A DNA stretch of 64,000 nucleotides from Nematostella vectensis. Taxonomy: Eukaryota; Cnidaria; Anthozoa; Actiniaria; Edwardsiidae. The first letter of the stretch is position 1; every line of letters begins with the position of its first letter. The position numbers were made by a program, and so were the translations under genes. The notes under the pieces are model-generated. The model saw only the letters and a program-made list of their open reading frames with translations. It was not told the DNA's origin and did not search any database. The stretch is taken from NCBI RefSeq assembly GCF_932526225.1, contig NC_064040.1:5305181-5369180 (forward strand). The letters are read 5' to 3'. This document shows positions 46,789 to 59,400 of this stretch, piece after piece.

Positions 46789-48311
46789 CTAAATAAAGTA
46801 GACAAGTGGTCAAAATATAAAAGTAGCTTTCTCAACATTAGGGTTACATACACTGGTATGTCCTATTAAGCCAGCAACATTTCTATCATTGCTGGCGAAA
46901 AAAAAAACACTTGAATACCATACATTATTACACCATGTTGGGAGTTGCTGGCTGATGTTTAGCCAACACTTCCCTTAAATTTCCTTTGTCTCATGGTCAA
47001 CTGGGCATAGCAAAGCTTTCCACGTCCCTCTCAACCCATAATGTATCAAAATATCAGCTTAACTAGTCAACTAGGTAACAAAACATTTACGTATGTTTTG
47101 GGGCTGCTTGTGAACCCACCAGCCCAACATTCTTCCAGAAATGCTGCTGAATGCTGGTGCTGTTTACCCGCCATTTCCTGGTATCTTAGAAGTGCTATTT
47201 GCTGTGCTTCCAAAGGAGCATGGCAGAATGTGTTCCTATTTAACACACGATAGATATTAGGGAAAGGTCATTATTTATCGGGGGAGGGGTGCTAAGCTGA
47301 CTTCTTTTCTGGTTTAAAAATTACGACCCTCCCAAAAAAAGGCGACCAAAAATTTCCACCAGAACAAAAAAGACTTAGAATTATTGTGTGTGTGTGGGGG
47401 GGGAGGAGGGGGGAAGAACTGACTTATTTAAATATGTTTTCATACCACCAATCTGAAAAGTTAGTAGGGGGGACATGACATGAATCGAAATTCGTAAATT
47501 CATTGATGGAAGTTAATAAAACCAAAACTGCAAAAGATGAAAATAGTAGAGGCCACACTTTAGGGGATAATGATTTTCAACGCCAGCCAAACGAAAGTCA
47601 TGAAAGTGCAAGCAAAAGGCACATCTCTTTAATCTATCTATTTTATGGGGGTCTGGGGTTCTCACCCCCCCAAAAATTGAAATTCCATACTTTTAGGAGT
47701 CTCGGAAATTGATCAGAATACCTTTTCAAAAAATAAGGGCCTATCCCTAAGCCCAGTATCAAAAGTTGAAGCCCTACCCCAAATTGAGGCTCAAAGAATA
47801 GCAACCCTCCCCAAAAACATAGCAGCCCTCCCACCCGTTAAATAACGACTCTTTCCGTATTACGAAAATAAACCACCTTGTTACGCAACACCTCATGTGT
47901 GTTTGCTTTGTAAAGGGAGTCATCAGTTACGCTGTTGGGGATGTTGGGCTCGCATTATGAGGTGAATTATGTTTGTCAACAGGGTCTTTGTTTGTTTTAT
48001 CGGTTACAGACTGCCCGAAGATATCTGATAAACAAACACCCGTGACGCGTTTATTTTCGTAATATCAATTGCGCGTTAATAAATAGGAATACATTCTGCC
48101 GTGCTCCAGTCTAAAAAGCCCTGTGGTCTCTTACCGTTCATTTCATACAAAACTGCAATATATGTTTTATATATCTTAGTAATCTGACCAACCGCAAAAA
48201 AATAAATTGCTACAGGAGCGTTCACTAACCTTCTATTTTGCCTTTTTTACTTGGAAGTAAATTTGTAGGTCTACAACTCTATACTCGACTTGAATAACAC
48301 AACGTTAGACC
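46789..48311. other. Upstream region of aminotransferase, repeat-bearing
   Basis: Contains a TTGCTGGC..TAGCCAACA type repeat at about 46870-46970. It also has G-rich runs at about 47390-47415 and a CCCCCCAAAAATTGAA / CCCTCCCCAAAAACATAG block at about 47660-47830 typical of degenerate dispersed elements. No gene was found. Confidence 0.45.
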
Positions 48312-50361
48312 GGGAAGCAATTTTCCACCGGCGTAGAGGAAGGGTGAGTCTGCAGGAAGTCAGCGGTTAATGTATACGTTCGGAACCGATCGGTCGACAC
48401 GTCGTCGGAAATCCTGACTGATAAAGGTAATTTCAAAATGGCTCTGAAATCGCGAGGAATCTACAAGACTAGTTTTACAAAAAAAATTACGCTCTTCATT
48501 TTCTCTGCATTTTAGTGGTAAAATCCATGACAACACTCATTTCCAACGGGGATTGGGGGGGGGGATTAGCCTAGGGGAGCGGCAAGTAACTCCTGGGGGG
48601 AGGGGGGGGGTACTCCCTATATCCATCAGACGGGGATCATCGTCGTATCTTTGAGGGTGTAAATTTGGAGCCTTGGGTATCTTTTAGAGGGGTGAAAATG
48701 AGAATGCCCAGATTTTTTTTTTACCTCGGTATCTTTTAGGGTACTATTATAGCCATCGCTCATCTAAACTTGTAGCTCATGAAAGAGCGTTAAAACGTGT
48801 CAATCGGTGTTTTTAGATCATATAACTAACCAGCGAAAACATCACACAACCCACGGGACGATAATTGATAGCGAGCTTAACAATGATCTGTTTGTTTTGT
48901 CTGAGGTATCTTTTAGGGGGTAAATTCATGCCTAACCACGCCCACCCCGGGACAGGCATGTTCTGTCCAGCCGTGCGCACTTCACGGCAGCTGCTTAGAT
49001 AAAATTTAATAATGAATATACACTAACACTATAAATGGAATACTGCTTCCAAAATAGAATAAAAAATAAAAGGAACTTTAACATCATAGAAGTGCCGATT
49101 TTTGTGCTGCGTTGTAGTTCTGGAATCATCAGAATTGTTATGGTACAACTTATAGATAAGTGTAACTCTGAGGCTCAGCTTAGGGAAAGGGAAGGCCAGT
49201 GGTAGATAGAGGGTCTATCTACCCGCGGGGTCTTAATAGTGATGACTTTTTTTTACTTTTTTAGTAGGAAACCACGTAGAGATGTGTAAATTCTTTTTAT
49301 ACATAGAGCGTGCTATTCTAGAAAATGCACGTTTTTGTCAGTTGTAATGTTTTTGCGTCTCGCGCCACTATTCTGGTGTAAATAAGCTTGTAACGATTCA
49401 CCTTCTTCAGTCTGCCCTGAAGAAGTCTTATTAAAGACGAAAATTTGGCAGAGTCGATTTCCAGTTTTTGGTGTATTGTATTCATTGTTCTGGTACGAGA
49501 TCGCGACAGTTTGGGCTTTTTGATTCGATTCTTAGCTCTAAGTATATATTGAAGGGCACTCTAAGCAATATGCCTCTTTCGTATAATCTCTAGTATAACT
49601 GTAAGTTCTCACATCTGGGCGTGGGTCCAAATCTCGAATGAAATTTTATAAAGAGTATAACAATTTTGTGGAGTTTGAAAGTTTTACAATAAATAGTATT
49701 GGTTTTAATGCTGATTAAAGGAAAAAAATATTCCAACCTTTAAACTGTAAGTATCAAGGGGGCGTGGTTTATTTTTTCGTTAAACTATAGTTTATGTTAA
49801 TATCCATCACTGGGTTAAGTTTTGTGACCGTAACATGAAAAGTATTGGTTTAATTCAGGTTTTTAGGGAAATTAATTCCACCTCTATAAAACTGTTAGTA
49901 TACATTTTGGGGGTGGGTCCATATCCAGAATTGCTCAGTGCGAGATTCTATATCTATGTGCCAAATTTAAAAAAATGTTCCACAAATTTGAACGATGCTG
50001 CACCATTTTCTTCCACTATAAGGAAAGTTGACTGTTGACCATGGAAATTACATATACAGCTAAAAGTAAAAGCCCTTCTTAATTTCCCAAGTGTTAACCC
50101 GTGCTCCAACCAATATAAACGGGTTCTTAAATGCTCGAGTCGTTTACATAATAAATAGCGATGGCAATACCCACATTATAATGTTGCATTTTTATACCGG
50201 ACGTTTTGTAATGCCTAATACACCGGAAATCAATGTATCACACCGCTGAAAGCCGGAGAGTCAGTCGGGATTTCCGACTACGTACCGGTGATCGGTTCCG
50301 TAAAACCGCTGACTTCCCGCAGACTCACCCTTCCTCTACGCCGGTGAAAAATTGCTTCCCC
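48312..50361. repeat. About 105-bp inverted repeats flanking 2 kb, next to TADA2B
   Basis: The left arm, 48312-48420 (GGGAAGCAATTTTCCACCGG, GCGTAGAGGAAGGGTGAGTC, CGGAACCGATC, GTCGGAAATCC), recurs inverted at 50261-50361 with few changes. The arms face each other. The interior holds a dispersed repeat (48560-48960) and a block at about 49420-49460 with CTGAAGAAGTCTTATTAAAG, a form seen at ends of retroelements. It could be a composite element or an inverted duplication of the TADA2B upstream region. Confidence 0.7.
48560..48960. repeat. Dispersed repeat with GGTATCTTTTAG motif
   Basis: GGGGTACTCCCTATATCCAT, then GGTATCTTTTAG(A/G)G three times (about 48677, 48729 and 48905), then GCCTAACCACGCCCACCCC. 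It is a short interspersed element; its class is not known to me. Confidence 0.5.
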
Positions 50362-50387
50362 GTTAGACCCAAGTCCCTCTCCCCCCA

Positions 50388-50412
50388 ACTGCCAATCGCG
50401 CAGGCGCAGAAA
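50388..50412 (+). promoter_or_regulatory. TADA2B core promoter: CCAAT box and NRF1-like site
   Basis: CCAAT at 50392-50396 abuts CGCGCAGGCGCAG (50397-50409), which resembles the NRF1 palindrome YGCGCAYGCGCR. Both lie 29-46 bases upstream of the TADA2B ATG, a common TATA-less housekeeping arrangement. The assignment rests on motif and position. Confidence 0.4.
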
Positions 50413-50437
50413 TTCTGGCGGCGGAAAAGAAATAAAC

Positions 50438-53400
50438 ATGGCGGCCAACGGTATTGAATTGACACTTTTTACCGATCGCTTAAATCATGACTTCTCCACA
50501 AGCTAGATGCCTGTTTTTCAAATAATTCAGTAGAGACTTTCGTGGTCTTACATTGTGGAATGTTTTATTTGTTGCAGAGTATCACTGTAATTACTGTCAA
50601 GCGGATTGTACTTTGCTGCGACTGAAGTGCGCCGAATGCACCGATTTTGATCTTTGTTTACAGGTGACTACACTTGACCGCAAAAAGAGACCGTATTTAC
50701 CAAGGGCTAACCTCATCTCTCGTCTAACCCTTGCGTGTATTGTTTGTGATCAGTGTTTTTGCTGTGGTGCCGAGATGGGCGAACACAAGCGAGGGCACAA
50801 ATACCAATTAATCGTAAGTCACGTGACCCCTTTTTTCTTCATTTCAATTTCTCGAAAATACACATTTTGATCCTTAAAATATTGGGTTCTTTGTTACATG
50901 ACAATAGAGAAGAATTCCCAATACCCTCAGTAGTTCACACATTTAGATCGCATGCTTCGTTTTATTTTGTATGAGGGACATTTTTGTTAGGGGGTAATAC
51001 ATATTTTCTTTTGCATACATAATTTTCCAAAATAAAGTAAAGAATAATTTTCAGATGTCCTGATGATATTTTTTGCATTTACCCATATGTATATGTTGAT
51101 ATATGTGATGTTGTATATTTTTATGTTTGACATTTTCTTCTTTTTCCTTTTTTGATTGGGGGGATTCTATCATTGGAGGGGAAGGTGTGTAATATATTTA
51201 TTAATTGGTTTTATTAATTTGATGTTTTATTAGAGGGAGGAGCTAACCCCTATGCACTTACATATGTACATCATATCAATGATTTATAAGTGTCACTTTG
51301 ATTAGTAGTTTTTATCTGTTTACATTTTTTTATAAGAACATCAAATTTTTAGTTGGGGATGGAGCGTTTTTATTTTTAGAGCATTTTAAGGGTTAATATG
51401 TTCTTACCGATGTTTTTAATTTTTGGTGTATATAAAAATATAATACCCAATTTATTATTAGGAAGATGATTACACTAATGATCACTAGCAATAATAAGGT
51501 TATTATTATTAGCACAATTTGATTCTGCGTTTTAGAACGTTCTTATAAAAAATAGTGTATTAAAGATAGTTTGCAGCAACAAGAAGAAAAAACTTTAACA
51601 TGGAAAAAAAACCTTTTAGATAGGAACTGCCAATAAGGATTGTGTTATGAATAGGCCACTTAACATCTCCGGGAATATTACCCTGATTAGAACAAATAAC
51701 AAAAGATTGAGAAGATCAAGCCTTAGAAGTGTTGTGATAAAAAGCTTGACTACATTCTGTTTGCACAGACTCACGTGAAAGTAAAAAAGAAAATCGGAAC
51801 CCCTTTTCAGAGAGGCATTTTATAAGATAAATAGTTTAAAATAAATAAATAACCTATCAAGAACAGATGGGTAAAAAAAACCTTATCCTATCCAGCAGTA
51901 CCCCATCTTTTTTTGTGCACCCAGGGGGGGTAGCCAGGGGGTGGCCCAGGGGGCCTTCTAGTAGTAAAAAAATTCAGGAGAAAATGCGTTGAAAGGTCCT
52001 TTTGGGCCTCCTCCTGGCTATGCCACTTACACCAGAGTTAAAACATTGGGCCTGTGCTCAATGCTTCATTTTATTCCTTTAGGATTTTTCATTGCTCTCG
52101 GAAATTCCTTTACCTTTTTTACTATCAATTTAAAAAAATCATAGTAAAAAAAATTATCTGTATTCAATAAATACAAATCTAGATATCTGAAAAGATACTT
52201 TACAGACTTCAGCCCACGTATGGGGCAATATCCAAGTACCCATGCACATCATAACAATAATTTATAAGTCACTTTATTTATTTTGTTCAATTTATATCTG
52301 TTTATTTGTATGGTAGGATTGTGGAACCTTTCCACTGTTCATGGAAGACTGGACAGCAGAGGAAGAAACACTTCTGTTAGATGCTATTGAACAGCATGGG
52401 TTTGGAAATTGGTAAATATGATTTTAGTATGCTTAATCTGAACACGTCAAATTGCTAAGAAAACAGGAGAATTGATGAAATTGATGCTTTTAATGAATTG
52501 ATGCTTTTAATGATATTTATGCCAGAGTCTTCTACAGGGTCATCTATCATAAAACCTGGTTTTCACTTCATTGCTTGCTAAAATAGTTTGAATAAGTGCT
52601 TTTTTGGCAAGTGTTTTTCTGGCACCTTGCTTCAACATTAGATCCCCCATTAGCCCCCCCCCCCTCCATTATCAACAAAACAATATCAGCTAAAGAGGGA
52701 CCGCATACAGGGTACGATATGACTAAACAACCCTAAACAAGCCTTAACCTACTACTATCATGCTTTCAACACAATGATTGTCATGAATGTTATAAAAACA
52801 ATTGTAATGAGTAACTTGCCTATTGCTACAGGGAGGATGTTGCAGATCATATCGGTACAAAGACTGCTCATGGTTAGTGCCCAATATTGGCAAAAGAATC
52901 TTTTTTTGATGTACTTAAGTGCCTCTTTATGAACCTTATATTTTACGTGACTTAGGGCTCCTTTTTATAAGAGGCGCTTATTTTTAAAGCTTTTGCTGGG
53001 GCTACTCTTAGGGATATTTAATAAAGGTTTCTATCTATCACAAAAATAACCTACTACTGTAACCTGTGAAAGGATACAGTAGATGGATTAAGATGATAAG
53101 ATATCTTTCATGTTAAACAGAGACTGCAGATCACTACAACTCCTGTTATGTGGAAGGTTCTGTTGGAAAAGGTGCCTCTTTATGAACCTTATATTTTACG
53201 TGACTTAGGGCTCCTTTTTATAAGAGGCGCTTATTTTTAAAGCTTTTTCTGGGGCTACTCTTAGGGATATTTAATAAAGGTTTCTATCTATCACAAAAAT
53301 AACCTACTACTGTAACCTGTGAAAGGATACAGTAGATGGATTAAGATGATAAGATATCTTTCATGTTAAACAGAGACTGCAGATCACTACAACTCCTGTT

Positions 53401-56400
53401 ATGTGGAAGGTTCTGTTGGAAAAGGTAAGACTTTATCTTTTTTAGAGCACTGTATAATCAGGGCAATAGCAGGGGGTGGGGCACTTGGGGAATTTGCCCC
53501 CCAATAATAAGGAAATGATCAGTAGGGAGTGGTTGTGGCCCAAATAGTTTCTTAATGTTTTTGTATCATGCCGTCCCCCCAATATTTCCAGGCCTGAACA
53601 GCTCTGATAGTAATTTCCCATATAACACATGCTCTTTTGTTGAATGTGATAATAATTTCCTTTTAGTGACAATTGAACCGTTCAAGAACAAGATTGTTGA
53701 CCACACTATATCAGAAGGAGGTAAGTGACTGTCTTGTAGAATGAATTTTATTTTTAGACTAAGAATGTTAGGCTTGGGTAAACATTCTTCATGTTTCTTA
53801 AACATTAAGGGAATGGACAATTAGAAGGATTAGGGGGTGGTTGCGGAAGTACAAAAAAAATGCGCAAGCCTTTAACTAAAAAAAAATTCTGCACGACCAA
53901 TGACCAGGAAAAAAAAACTTGCAAGCCAGTTTAACCGAACCTAATGAATTATGTTTTTTCTTACATTTAAAAAAAACAAATTTAATCTTAATGTACTGCA
54001 ATTTCCGGGTTTTACTGGGCATGGTTTTACTAGACGGTCCCCTGCAAAACAGTTGTCATTGGGTTTCAAAACTAATTGTCACAGTCTGTTAAGCGCAGGG
54101 GGGGTAGTTTCTGCTCGCCATATGAACATGATGATATTGCAGTACAAAAACAACAGCAGCAGCATGGTACACATGTAACTTTATAAAGCAGGAATATATG
54201 TAGCTACAGTAGGTGCTTTAATTTCTAAGAATACATTCTTTTTTATTCCTACATTTATTGATCACCGATGTAACCAAGGTTACAACAGCCAACAATGCTA
54301 TATGTGTCTCTTACAAGAGCCGCCCAACTCACGTTCCTGAAAATCTTTTTATCAAAAAATATATACATGCGTTTGGTTTTGATGAATTGAGAGGTCATGT
54401 TATCTTGCATCCATTTTCGCCTTATTAGAATTTACCACTTAAAATTCCTTGATAAAAATTCTGTAGAGCAACAGCATACGAAAAAAAAAATGCACTGCCA
54501 CAGTGCTGAAAAATATTATTCTGCAAGAAAAAAAAGCTGCAATCACCACCTAAAATATCTAATGGTCCGTCCCTAAATAGAACTCTTGTACGAGCATGTT
54601 TGAGAAGGAACAGCAGCAGATCTAGGGCTGGGCCAAGTGGGCCCTGCTCCCTCCTACTTTCAGACATTTGGCATAAAAATAACAAACAAAAAATTAGGAC
54701 ATCTACAGAAGAACAATTTAATCGTCCCCCCCCCCCATTTTTTTTAAACCCTCGATTCCCCCCCCCCCCCCCCTTACTGGAATTTCTGGATCCGCCCCTG
54801 AGGATGCTAAATGAACATTTTCATAAAACATGAATGCACACAGTTTTTCCATTATAAATACAAAAGAGATAAGTGGCCATGGAGATTTCTAGCTATGTTT
54901 GGATAAAAGTACTGTATGAAGAACACACAATATTGTGTTAGAGAAGTAGCTAAAAACATGTTCAAAATTACAGGTTTGGTAAAAATGTTTTGAATTCACG
55001 TACTAAACATCTAGTATGTGTCTTGGTGTCCTGTTTTGTTGATGGCAGCAGTGTAGCCAGGATTTTTAACAGGAGGGGGCCCCAAAGGGACTTTCAAGGA
55101 ATTTTCTCCTGCTGTATTATAGATAATGTTTCATACATTTATTTTTGGCTACTAAAGGGGGGGGGGGGCAAGCCTTCTAGGCCAAACCCTGGCTACGCCC
55201 CTAGATGGCATACAAATATTTGTGTCAAACACAATGTTTGAAAAACATGCTTGAATGTTCAGCCAGGCCTTTTTTTCATCTATACTATGGCCACATGATC
55301 AACAAACTCTGATTTGACAAACCAAATGAGAGTTGATCTGTCTTTGTGACTAAAAATTTATTGTTTCTACCAAATACAGTCTGTTATTAGTTTGACCACT
55401 GTCAATATTGCAATCATTGTTTTATTTTGTTACACTAGGGATTCTCTTTAAGACTTTTAAATTCCTTTTTTTACCAGAGTGCATAGGGTTTTTCATAGGC
55501 TACAAGCCGTTCACACGAAAAGGCATCTTGAGGCAGTAGAGAACAACTAGACCTATTCTATAAGATTTTGAGGGATATGATAATCAGCACCTCCACATAG
55601 ACAAACTTGGGTTGACTTAAAATCTAGGAAAATTTAGCACCTTTCTGATTCTGCATGCAGCTGTATCCCATTTGATTTCTAGCAGACATGTATATCTTCC
55701 TCATATCAGATTTGATGTCCTTGCCCTGTCCTGTAGGTTTATATGTACCGTGATGTATATCTTCCTCACGCATTCTTTGGTCTTGTCATATCGGATTTGA
55801 TGTCCTTGCCTTGTCCTGTAAATTTATATGTACCATGATGTATATCTTCCTCACGCATTCTTTGGTCTTGTCATATTGGATTTGATGTCCTTGCCTTGTC
55901 CTGTAGGTTTATATGTACCATGATGTATATTATCTTCCTCACGCATTCTTTGGTCTTGTCATATCGGATTTGATGCCCTTGCCTTGTCCTGTAGGTTATT
56001 ATGTACCGTGATAATTATCTTTCTCACGCATTCTTTGGTCTTGTCACATCAGATTTCATGCCCTTGCCTTGTCCTATAGGTTTATATGTACCGTGATGTA
56101 TATCTTCCTCACGCATTCTTTGGTCTTGTCATATCGGATTTGATGTCCTTGCCTTGTCCTGTAGGTTTATATGTACCATGATGTATATTATCTTCCTCAC
56201 GCATTCTTTGGTCTTGTCATATCGGATTTGATGCCCTTGCCTGCTCCTGTAGGTTATTATGTACCGTGATGTATATCTTCCTCACGTATTCTTTGGTCTT
56301 GTCACATCGGATTCGATGCCCTTGCCTTGTCCTGTAGGTTTATATGTACCATGACGTATATCTTCCTTGCGTATTCTTTGGTCTTGTCACATCGGATTTG

Positions 56401-59400
56401 ATGCCCTTGCCTTGTCCTGTAGGTTTATATGTACCGTGATGTATATCTTCCTCACGCATTCTTTGGTCTTGTCATATCGGATTTGATGCCCTTGCCCTGT
56501 CCTGTAGGTTTATATGTACCGTGATGTATATCTTCCTTGCGTATTCTTTGGTCTTGTCATATCGGATTTGATGCCCTTGCCTTGTCCTGTAGGTTTATAT
56601 GTACCGTGATGTATATCTTCCTCACGCATTCTTTGGTCTTGTCATATCGGATTTGATGTCCTTGCCTTGTCCTGTAGGTTTATATGTACCGTGATGTATA
56701 TCTTCCTCACGCATTCTTTGGTCTTGTCACATCGGATTTGATGTCCTTGCCTTGTCCTGTAGGTTTATATGTACCGTGATGTATATCTTCCTCACGCATT
56801 CTTTGGTCTTGTCACATCGGATTTGATGTCCTTGCCTTGTCCTGTAGGTTTATATTTACCGTGATGTATATCTTCCTCACGCATTCTTTGGTCTTGTCAT
56901 ATCAGATTTGATGTCCTTGCCTTGTCCTGTAGGTTTATATGTACTGTGATGTATATCTTCCTCACGCATTCTTTGGTCTTGTCACATCAGATTTCATGCC
57001 CTTGCCTTGTCCTGTAGGTTTATATGTACCATGATGTATATCTTCCTCACGCATTCTTTGGTCTTGTCATATCGGATTTGATGCCCTTGCCTTGTCCTGT
57101 AGGTTTTATGTACCGTGATGTATATCTTCCTCACGTATTCTTTGGTCTTGTCACATCAGATTTCATGCCCTTGCCTTGTCCTGTAGGTTTATATGTACCA
57201 TGATGTATATCTTCCTCACGCATTCTTTGGTCTTGTCACATCGGAATTGATGCCCTTGCCTTGTCCTGTAGGTTTATTGTCGCCTACTATTCTTGAGCCC
57301 CCACCTCCATTAGATATGAGTGCAGCTGAGCAAACGGAACTTGGATATATGCCTTTCCGGGATGACTTTGAGAAAGTAAGAAAATAGAAATAATATTGTT
57401 AAAATAGATTCCACTAAGCTGCTTAAAGCGACATTGTCACCAGTTTATTTGCGGTCAATTATGTAAAAATATCCGATGATTCTTAACGGAAAACCGATGA
57501 TTCTAATAGATTCTTTTGTCTCTCGTCGGTTGAGGTTTTCATCGGCTCCTCCAGAAGTAAACTGGTGACAATGCCTATTTAAACATACATGTGATGGTTT
57601 TAAGGTTGATACAAAACATTGTGCATCTTTCAGTATATAGATAAGAGTTTATGTCTTTATACTTTCAGGAGTATGATAATGATGCTGAAACACTTGTTAG
57701 TGGATTACAGTTCAGTCATGATGACGATGATATTGAAAAGGGTACTAAAATAAGTCTAATGTTTTCTGTAGTCCTATCCAAACATTTTAAAATAATTACG
57801 GTTACGGTTCAGGTCAGCCTTAAAGGGTACTAAACCTAGGGTACTAAAAACAAATAAAGCGGATTTTGCTGTCACACAAAATGTTATTAGATGCGATAGG
57901 TTAAAAAAAAAGAGAGTTGATATGGGACTTCATAACCTTTAAAGGTGTGTTACAGCGAAACTAAAATGGGTTAAAAAGCAACAGACTCGTTAAATGTTAG
58001 AAAACAAGAATTCGCCCGATTTTCGTATAATTTGGCAGACATGTAGAACTAAGTCAAAAGTTATTCTCGTCAAAAAGCCGGAAATAGCCAAAATTTGCAT
58101 ACGGTAACTTTGAAGTAAAATAGTTCTTTAATGGGATATGATATGGATAAAATGAGATACCCTTTTGAAGATTGGCATTTGCTGATGGACGTACTTCGTT
58201 AATCCATAATGACATATTGTTCCAGAGTAAAAAAAAAAGCCCCACGGCGTTTTCTTTTATAGATTTAAAGCTTGCCCAGATAGACATGTATTTAAGGAGA
58301 CTTCAAGAGCGCCAGCACAGAAAAAAGTAAGTACGGCATAACAGCACCCTTGGGGCTGAAGTATAAGATAAGCAATTGTTTTACTTACATGCAATCCACG
58401 TTGTCCATGAAAGAAAATAGACAAGTTAAAAACAATTTAAATGATCCAATGCCCTCATACCTCCGTTAATGCATTCTACGAGAGACTTGTACACTTTGTG
58501 AATGATTTTTTTTCTCGGAGAATGTTAGTGGGATAAACTTTATATTACATTGTGTTTTTTTATACTCAGCGTTGCCAGACAACATGGATTGATTGCAAGC
58601 AAGCATAAGATCATAGGTAATTACATTTGGCCTATGTTAGGTTCTTTTTAGTCATATGGTGGCTCTTTTTGGAACCCAATTGCATTCTGCAAAATCATCT
58701 CTTTTTCTCATATCGTTTTTCTTTTTTTCAAACACTGGATCATGGGAAGAAACTAAAAGTTTGTTTTTTGTCTAATAGCGCTAAGAAGAAGATACTGCAA
58801 GGAAGACAGGTATTGTACTTTATGTGATTTTTTTTCATGCTCATGGGCCAAGCAGTCAATGAAAGAAATAGATCCTTGACATTGGTGTTTTGCGTCAAGG
58901 GTGTCGGACTCGCATTTGTGGTTGACTGACTCACACAGTACATACATTCTTCCTCATCAAAATATAACATAAAATCAAATACCAGGGATTTTATAAATAT
59001 TATGTTGCATTGTACTAGGGATTTTAGAGATGCCACAAGAATATTTTCTCGATTCAAACCGCCAAAGGATTGGGAGGAGTTTTTGAATGATCATCTACGT
59101 GAGTATAAACGTCACAATTCTCTTTCCAAAAGGCACGGGCCTTTGGGCCTGGCTTTGTCCTTAAAGGTGTGATTCCAGAAAATAAAAATCCTGAAAATTG
59201 CCAAAATACAATTTTTTTAACGGAAAAACACTTCTTTTTTGTCTGAAGTTCTTGCTATCTATTCCTGGGGTGGACTCCCTTTCTGGATTGAAAAGTTGAA
59301 ATGAAAAAAAAAACATATTTGTATTTTACTTAGATTGTTAGGTACTTTACGCATGATTTTTTGATAATAATATCTTTCTTTTATTTTAAGGGGAGCGTGA

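Noticed and set aside
46770..46853. N-terminal extension of the aminotransferase
   Set aside because: It crosses a strong acceptor (TTTATTTAG) and has no enzyme-family similarity before MANTKTLF; the internal ATG is the better start.
55682..57272. CRISPR array, because of regular repeats
   Set aside because: The units are contiguous 85-bp tandem copies without unique spacers in a eukaryotic intron; it is a minisatellite.
57193..57387. 64-codon frame beginning in the minisatellite as an alternative TADA2B start
   Set aside because: The first part is repeat-unit sequence; the real coding part begins at the 57272 acceptor, where phase with exon 7 and family conservation agree.
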